Below, piece by piece: positions 24,595 to 28,387 of a stretch of DNA of 28,387 bases. The stretch's first letter is position 1. Every line of letters starts with the position of its first letter. The position numbers and the translations under genes were made by a program. This DNA comes from Caldiserica bacterium UBA646 (lineage in GTDB: Bacteria; Caldisericota; Caldisericia; Caldisericales; Caldisericaceae). The notes beneath the pieces were generated by a model. That model was not told the origin of the DNA and made no database searches. It saw only the letters and a list, made by a program, of their open reading frames with translations. Location: positions 1 to 28,387 of the forward strand of contig DBOM01000035.1 in NCBI GenBank assembly GCA_002299965.1, given 5' to 3'.

Positions 24595-25620
24595 ATGAAA
24601 ATTTTCTTTGAGAGCATAAAAAGAAGCTTTAAAGGAATAGCAGGTAGGTGGTGGTTCCTGTTTGCATTTTTATCTATGCATATGATCGGAATTCTAACCT
24701 CTTTGGTGGGGATTTTCCTGGCGTTTATTACAGGTAGTGATGCTTATTTTGGTATAAATTATGGGTGGGCTGTATATATGCTGAAATTTCCCTTTTCTAT
24801 GCCTCGCTTACTAGAACAATCGGCAGTTGCAGCAATCCCGTGGATTTTGCATAGGTCTTTCCTACTTTTAGCCCTTTACTTACTTGCTTATTATTTTCTT
24901 GGTATCGTCCCTTCAAAAACAAGAAATGATTTAAGCATCAGAAAAATTCTTCGGAATACTGCTACTGTATTTTTTGTAGTCAACGTGATTGCAACAATTG
25001 TCGCTGCAGTCATTGTTACGTATGTTACCCACAGTGTCTTTACTCATCTGCCTTCATTGGTGTACCTTGTTTCCACCTTTTCTTTTTTAAATTACATACT
25101 TATAGGAGCTCTTTTAAATGCAAAAGCTAGCAAGTGTGACAACAAGATTGTTTTAAGGCTTATCGCTTTTAAGTGTTTACTGCTTGTAGTACAGGAAGCG
25201 GCTTACCAATTCATTGTAAGATTCTTCCCTGCTGGGAATGCAACCAGCACTGCAGTCAGAGAACCAATGTTCGCAGCCGGGACCTCTGTTATTGCAAATT
25301 TTATTTTTTCCTTCCTTTTATTTGTCTTCTCCCTTTTTGTATACGCTCACATTGCAGATAACGAGAGATTCCTTCCGTCTATATCAAAAGGTGTAACCTT
25401 TACTTTCAAGCACATTCAATATGCGCTCATATTGGGCTTTGTGGCGTATATTTTCACAGACTTAGCGAGACAATATATATGGATGGATCTTCTGCATCTC
25501 CCCTGGTTTAGCAGGTATGATATTTATATGGGGTTTGTTCCAATCCTTCATCAATATCTCAGATTAGCAGCGGTTATCATCGCTTTTAATTTCTACAGGT
25601 TGAAGAAGGTAACACAGTAG
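24595..25620 (+). CDS. polytopic membrane protein of unknown function
   Basis: A 341-residue integral membrane protein. The ATG at 24595 lies 9 nt after GAGGAGG; a GTG one codon earlier (24592) is an equally possible start. At least six hydrophobic segments are visible (near residues 20-45, 85-105, 120-145, 150-175, 235-260, 280-300), with amphipathic links such as SKTRNDLSIRKILRNTATVF. The aromatic/basic start (FFESIKRSFKGIAGRWWFLF) recalls integral membrane permease-like proteins, but no family can be assigned. It closes the run that begins at promoter C; the next promoter pair follows after about 80 nt. Confidence 0.78.
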   Translation: MKIFFESIKRSFKGIAGRWWFLFAFLSMHMIGILTSLVGIFLAFITGSDAYFGINYGWAVYMLKFPFSMPRLLEQSAVAAIPWILHRSFLLLALYLLAYYFLGIVPSKTRNDLSIRKILRNTATVFFVVNVIATIVAAVIVTYVTHSVFTHLPSLVYLVSTFSFLNYILIGALLNAKASKCDNKIVLRLIAFKCLLLVVQEAAYQFIVRFFPAGNATSTAVREPMFAAGTSVIANFIFSFLLFVFSLFVYAHIADNERFLPSISKGVTFTFKHIQYALILGFVAYIFTDLARQYIWMDLLHLPWFSRYDIYMGFVPILHQYLRLAAVIIAFNFYRLKKVTQ

Positions 25621-25701
25621 AAAATCCTCAATTTTCCTCATCAAACATTATATATTAGAGGAATACTTTGTGAAAAAATGAAAAAATTCTTTCAAAAAAA
25701 C

Positions 25702-25729
25702 GGAACTTTTTTACTAGTTAGGTGTCTAA
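25702..25729 (+). promoter_or_regulatory. ECF-type promoter, type I (site D1)
   Basis: GGAACTT (25702-25708), 16 nt, TCTAA (25725-25729), then TATATAGGAGAAAAG. Upstream lead AATTCTTTCAAAAAAAC is shared with sites B1 and E; spacer and downstream flank (GTTAGGTG and GGAGAAAAGAATTTTTAAA) are shared with site A. Confidence 0.82.
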
Positions 25730-25759
25730 TATATAGGAGAAAAGAATTTTTAAAAAAGT

Positions 25760-25788
25760 GTAACATTTTTTGAAGTTTCGAAGTCTTA
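25760..25788 (+). promoter_or_regulatory. ECF-like promoter, type II (site D2)
   Basis: GTAACAT (25760-25766), 17 nt, TCTTA (25784-25788), then TATATAGAGA. Nearly identical to B2 (5833) in the elements and in the TTTTTGAA start of the spacer. Second of a tandem pair upstream of the gene at 26028. Confidence 0.65.
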
Positions 25789-26027
25789 TATATAGAGAAG
25801 TAAATTTTTGATAAGAAGAGCAAAAACTCTCGGGAAGGAAGTGGTGCAATATGAGTGTGGTTTGCTGAAAATTGATGTTGACGAAATGGCTTGTTGGTGG
25901 AAAAATTCAGAAGCGGCATCAGGAAGTCTTTAGTCCTGAACTTGTTTCAGGATTGTGGCAAGCAGAATCTCTTCAAGACTTATTTTAAAGTTTTTAAAAG
26001 TAAAATTTATCCAAGGAGGAATTAGTT
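25789..26027 (+). other. long leader of the 26028 gene, possibly a deleted gene start
   Basis: These 239 nt lie between promoter D2 and the next gene. At 25851 an ATG follows GGGAAGGAAG, aligning with the RBS-ATG position after promoter B2, but the frame (MSVVC) stops after five codons; that frame is then open to 25988 apart from the one TGA. A palindrome at 25934-25952 interrupts it. I read this as the place where a former first gene was lost or replaced, leaving a long 5' leader. No riboswitch or RNA structure is recognised. Confidence 0.4.
25934..25952. repeat. small palindrome TCCTGAA-CTTGT-TTCAGGA
   Basis: A perfect 7-bp inverted repeat with a 5-nt loop. The CCTGAACTTGTTTCAGG core is a familiar interspersed repeat in many bacterial genomes, so this is probably a fragment of such an element. 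It has no T-tract, so it is not a terminator. Confidence 0.5.
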
Positions 26028-26750
26028 ATGAAGACAAAAGAAATTATGAGAGAGAACATCAAGAAAGTGACATGCCAGACAAGAGTAGTTAAGGTAATTA
26101 TATTGTTTATAGCAACATTGGTCTTAATAAGCAATAGTAGTAATGCTGCGTTAGCAAGTTACCATGCTATTGGGTATGTACAGCCCTTGAGTAGTAGCCA
26201 AGCTTTCCTTGGTGGCTATGCCCAGTGGAAAACGCCTCAAATGTACACTACAATTGACGGAGGGTTTACATCACAAGTTTTATGGGTTGGAACGCAAAAT
26301 AGCACGTCCATAAGTACATGGGTTGAGGTAGGTTTAACAAAGGGCTGGAAAGGAAACAATAATGTATGGACAATGTATTGGGCAGAGAACACTCCTACTT
26401 ATAATGAGTATCAAGTGACATCAATATTGCCTGGCTCTGCAGGAACATTACATCATTATCAAGCGCAGTATGACGCGTGGAATACTTGGGGAGTTTATAT
26501 TGACTATACAAAAGTCGGTACTTCGTCCCAGTCTGCCGGTAGTATGGGAGTAGAAGCAGGAGGAGAGATAAGCAGTTCACAAAATACCTTAACATCAACT
26601 TATCCCCAGTATATGCAAGTTTTAGACAAGGCAAATAGTTGGCACTATTGGGGAGACTATGGAGACGTTTACTCTTATAGTGATTCACCATTTATATGGG
26701 AATGGCAAGACCCAGGAACATACAAACTGGGTAAAGATTATAAACAATAG
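26028..26750 (+). CDS. secreted beta-rich protein of unknown function
   Basis: A 240-residue protein with AAGGAGG before the ATG. A long basic N region precedes a signal peptide (hydrophobic about 23-36) with likely cleavage after ALA43. The mature part is about 197 residues, cysteine-free and very rich in Trp, Tyr, Gly, Ser and Thr: MYTTIDGGFTSQVLWVGTQN, TSISTWVEVGLTKGWKGN, VWTMYWAENTPTYNEYQV, AWNTWGVYIDYTKVG, GSMGVEAGGEISSSQNTLTS. The alternating aromatic/Gly pattern is that of a beta-sandwich (lectin- or glucanase-like) domain, as in small secreted proteins of Gram-positive bacteria; I see no catalytic pair that I can assign. Tandem ECF-like promoters lie upstream, behind a long leader. 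It pairs with the gene at 26770. Confidence 0.82.
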   Translation: MKTKEIMRENIKKVTCQTRVVKVIILFIATLVLISNSSNAALASYHAIGYVQPLSSSQAFLGGYAQWKTPQMYTTIDGGFTSQVLWVGTQNSTSISTWVEVGLTKGWKGNNNVWTMYWAENTPTYNEYQVTSILPGSAGTLHHYQAQYDAWNTWGVYIDYTKVGTSSQSAGSMGVEAGGEISSSQNTLTSTYPQYMQVLDKANSWHYWGDYGDVYSYSDSPFIWEWQDPGTYKLGKDYKQ

Positions 26751-26769
26751 AGAAGGAGGTAAAAATTTT

Positions 26770-27285
26770 ATGAAGGTATCAAATAAACGAATGATTGCTA
26801 TTGCAATCTTAATTATTACTGTATGTACTTTAATTATGCTCAAATCAACTTTTGGTGGGGTTGTCTCTACTGTCCCTCTACCACTTAATGCTCCTCAGGG
26901 AGCCAGATATAAGATGCCGGATAATTTACCAGGTAAAACGGGAGGACTGTTCCTAAAAATTGAAAAAGTAAAAGATATTGCTATTGATGTAGCAGCAGCT
27001 CGCGGAGAATCGGCGCCAATAATAAAAACTATAGTTCTTACTACACATGGTGCACTTATTCAAGGAGGTGTTTTTAGTCCTTCTTTCTCCGTATCAAACG
27101 ACCGAGAAGTATATCTTGTTACGATGGAAGGAAGCTTCGAATTTCATCGAGGCCCCCTTGGCGCTAAACCAATTGAATCTTCCTATATTAATATTGAGAT
27201 TGATGCAACAAATGGTGATGTCCTGGCAATAGGAACAGCCTATGTTACCCCAGAAATTCTACAGAGGCTCAAAAATAACCAATAA
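26770..27285 (+). CDS. signal-anchored small exported protein
   Basis: A 171-residue protein; the ATG at 26770 is chosen because GAAGGAGG lies upstream and a hydrophobic anchor (about 8-25, MIAIAILIITVCTLIML) follows immediately. An ATG 37 codons upstream lies inside the previous gene. The exported part contains GLFLKIEKVKDIAIDVAAAR, IKTIVLTTHGALIQGG, VYLVTMEGSFEFHRGP and ends NIEIDATNGDVLAIGTAYVT. The last piece resembles PepSY-like beta hairpins, without enough for assignment. It is 19 nt after the secreted protein gene and is followed by a strong hairpin, so the two genes form a two-gene unit. Confidence 0.8.
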   Translation: MKVSNKRMIAIAILIITVCTLIMLKSTFGGVVSTVPLPLNAPQGARYKMPDNLPGKTGGLFLKIEKVKDIAIDVAAARGESAPIIKTIVLTTHGALIQGGVFSPSFSVSNDREVYLVTMEGSFEFHRGPLGAKPIESSYINIEIDATNGDVLAIGTAYVTPEILQRLKNNQ

Positions 27286-27355
27286 CCTTTAGAAATCCTA
27301 AGTTGAATTCATCTTGCGATAAAGAAGCTATTTCAAACATATTTCAGGTTGATGT

Positions 27356-27388
27356 AAAGCAGGGTAGGAGAAAAGCCTGCCCTGCTTT
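27356..27388 (+). terminator. probable transcription terminator hairpin
   Basis: AAAGCAGGGTAGG (27356-27368), a 7-nt loop AGAAAAG, then CCTGCCCTGCTTT (27376-27388): a 13-bp stem with one G-T wobble. The T-tract after it is weak (CTTTAGCAATCCTTTT). It lies 70 nt after the gene at 26770 and before promoter E, consistent with separating the two transcription units. Confidence 0.65.
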
Positions 27389-27451
27389 AGCAATCCTTTT
27401 GGCGATTCTATATGAGAGAAAAAAGATTTTTAAAAATTCTTTCAAAAAAAC

Positions 27452-27479
27452 GGAACTTTTTTGCCTCTCAACTGTCTAA
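27452..27479 (+). promoter_or_regulatory. ECF-type promoter, type I (site E)
   Basis: GGAACTT (27452-27458), 16 nt, TCTAA (27475-27479), then TATATAGGAGA. The lead and spacer are almost identical to site B1. A decayed earlier unit is visible just upstream (TCTATATGAGAGAAAAAAG from 27417 followed by TTTTTAAAAATTCTTTC), matching the B1-to-B2 junction but without a -35. The start codon at 27532 is 52 nt downstream. Confidence 0.82.
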
Positions 27480-27531
27480 TATATAGGAGAAGTAAAAAAA
27501 TTTCCCTGAGATGGGAAAACAGGAGGTTAAA

Positions 27532-28263
27532 ATGAGTAAAAAAGTATTGTTAGTTCTGGTGCTTACAGTGTTGTTAGGCACACTTGTTATTGGTGGAAAG
27601 GCGCTCCCAAGAGGAGTGGCAGTTGCCCAAAGCGATGAAATGAACCACACGATTTCTGTCTCTGGAACTGGCACTGTTGAGGTAAGTCCTGACATTGCTT
27701 ATTTAAATGTGGGTGTTACTGTTGAAAATAAAGACCCCGCACAGGCAATGGACGATCTAACGGTGAAGGCAAATGCAATTGTTGAAGCTCTAAAGAAAGC
27801 AGGTGTCAAGAAAGAGGAGATAAAAACAACAGGTTTGTCACTCTATCCAGTCTACAGCTGGGACCAAGACACGGGTAAACAGACTCTTGAGGGTTACAGG
27901 GCAAGCGAGTCTTTCTCTATCAAAGCGGAGTTATCAAATGCAGGAAAACTTCTTACGATTGCAAGCAAAAACGGTGCAACTAATATTCAGGGTATTGTTT
28001 TTGATGCTTTAAACAAGGATGAACTGAAACTCAAGGCGATCGAAAATGCAATGAAGGATGCAAGAGCAAAAGCTGATGCAGCTCTTATAGGAACAAGCTA
28101 TAAGGTTACGGGAATAAAGACCATCTCTGTTGAATCTGCCCCCGTCTATCCTGCTGTTTATAGAGATATGTTGGTAAAGGAGGAAGGAGCAGCCAATATA
28201 CCTGTTGAAGGTGGAACAATTGGTGTCGATGCAAATGTCAGTGTAGTGTTTATATTCGATTAG
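27532..28263 (+). CDS. SIMPL-domain (DUF541) exported protein
   Basis: A 243-residue protein; the ATG at 27532 follows AGGAGG by 6 nt, whereas an in-frame ATG seven codons earlier has no good RBS. A signal peptide (about 1-33, LLVLVLTVLLGTLVIGG, probable cleavage near AVAQS) precedes a full SIMPL domain: ISVSGTGTVEVSPDIAYLNV at the start, a central KKAGVKKEEIKTTGLSLYPV, YRASESFSIKAELSNAGKLL, KAIENAMKDARAKADAAL, and the C-terminal strand VDANVSVVFIFD. SIMPL proteins (oxidative-stress protein YggE, BP26) form ring-like or channel-like assemblies in or near the envelope and are linked to oxidative and envelope stress. Control by a type I ECF-type promoter fits that role. Confidence 0.92.
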   Translation: MSKKVLLVLVLTVLLGTLVIGGKALPRGVAVAQSDEMNHTISVSGTGTVEVSPDIAYLNVGVTVENKDPAQAMDDLTVKANAIVEALKKAGVKKEEIKTTGLSLYPVYSWDQDTGKQTLEGYRASESFSIKAELSNAGKLLTIASKNGATNIQGIVFDALNKDELKLKAIENAMKDARAKADAALIGTSYKVTGIKTISVESAPVYPAVYRDMLVKEEGAANIPVEGGTIGVDANVSVVFIFD

Positions 28264-28270
28264 TTTTATG

Positions 28271-28288
28271 AAAAAGTGTAACTTTTTT
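28271..28288 (+). terminator. short hairpin with T-run after the SIMPL gene
   Basis: AAAAAGT (28271-28277), loop GTA, ACTTTTT (28281-28287) and one more T. An A/T-rich stem with a T-run 8 nt after the stop codon could serve as a weak terminator. It also contains GTAACTT, the -35-like core of the type II promoters, but no -10 follows. Confidence 0.35.
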
Positions 28289-28290
28289 GG

Positions 28291-28387
28291 TGTCGTTGCG
28301 AGGACGTGCTTTTTATGCCCGTGGCAATCTCTAACCTATTGATTTATATAGAGGCGATTGCTTCGCCTTCGGCTCGCAAAGACAATG
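28291..28387. repeat. inverted-repeat element (MITE/REP-like), reaching the window end
   Basis: TGTCGTTGCGAGGACG at 28291, followed by GGCAATCTC, is mirrored by GAGGCGATTGCTTCGCC and GGCTCGCAAAGACAATG at the window end. The pattern TGTCATTGCGAG ... GCAATCTC / GATTGC ... CTCGCAATGACA is a well-known dispersed non-coding repeat in many bacterial genomes. Both arms are present with mismatches, so this copy may be complete or end just outside. It contains no gene. Confidence 0.75.

Overview
The window comes from an AT-rich bacterium (roughly one third G+C by eye). It has strong AGGAGG-type ribosome binding sites, many Sec signal peptides and at least seven lipoboxes. No rRNA, tRNA or other phylogenetic marker is present, so the taxon cannot be fixed. 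The style (low G+C, lysine-rich proteins, many PEGA/beta-propeller lipoproteins) would fit a deep-branching or thermophilic anaerobe such as Caldisericota, or a low-G+C Gram-positive-like lineage; this is a guess.

Layout. (1) 1-1205: an 18-codon zinc-ribbon stub, pyrrolidone-carboxylate peptidase (pcp), then two decayed coding fragments. (2) 1209-4646, minus strand: an AbiEii/AbiEi type IV toxin-antitoxin pair with a recognisable promoter and palindromic operator, a NERD-domain membrane protein, and a slipin (SPFH) flanked by an 18-bp direct repeat. (3) 4830-28263, plus strand: an almost uninterrupted run of 15 larger genes for exported, lipid-anchored or membrane proteins, plus a 20-codon leader ORF. 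These include four paralogues sharing a previously unnamed-looking module of about 250 residues (FPSGK motif, then an Ig-like segment). They also include several unrelated beta-propeller or repeat lipoproteins (Asp-box/BNR, WD40/TolB-like, PQQ-like, WG repeat), a DUF4424-like protein, two secreted beta-rich proteins and a SIMPL-domain (DUF541) protein. (4) 28271-28387: a hairpin and an inverted-repeat element running off the window end.

Main discovery. Five sites at 4830, 5763, 11917, 25702 and 27452 carry GGAACTT (one GGAGCTT), exactly 16 nt, then TCTAA, the architecture of an extracytoplasmic-function (sigma-E-like) promoter. Two further sites, at 5833 and 25760, are a second type (GTAACAT, 17 nt, TCTTA) placed in tandem just downstream of the first type. 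Conservation extends into spacer and flanks, so the promoters look like copied 60-70 bp cassettes. They head the membrane/lipoprotein transcription units, so most of the window reads as one envelope regulon under a dedicated ECF sigma factor that is not encoded here. The likely common theme is a cell-surface or envelope-stress protein set displaying many beta-propellers; the molecular function of that set is unknown.
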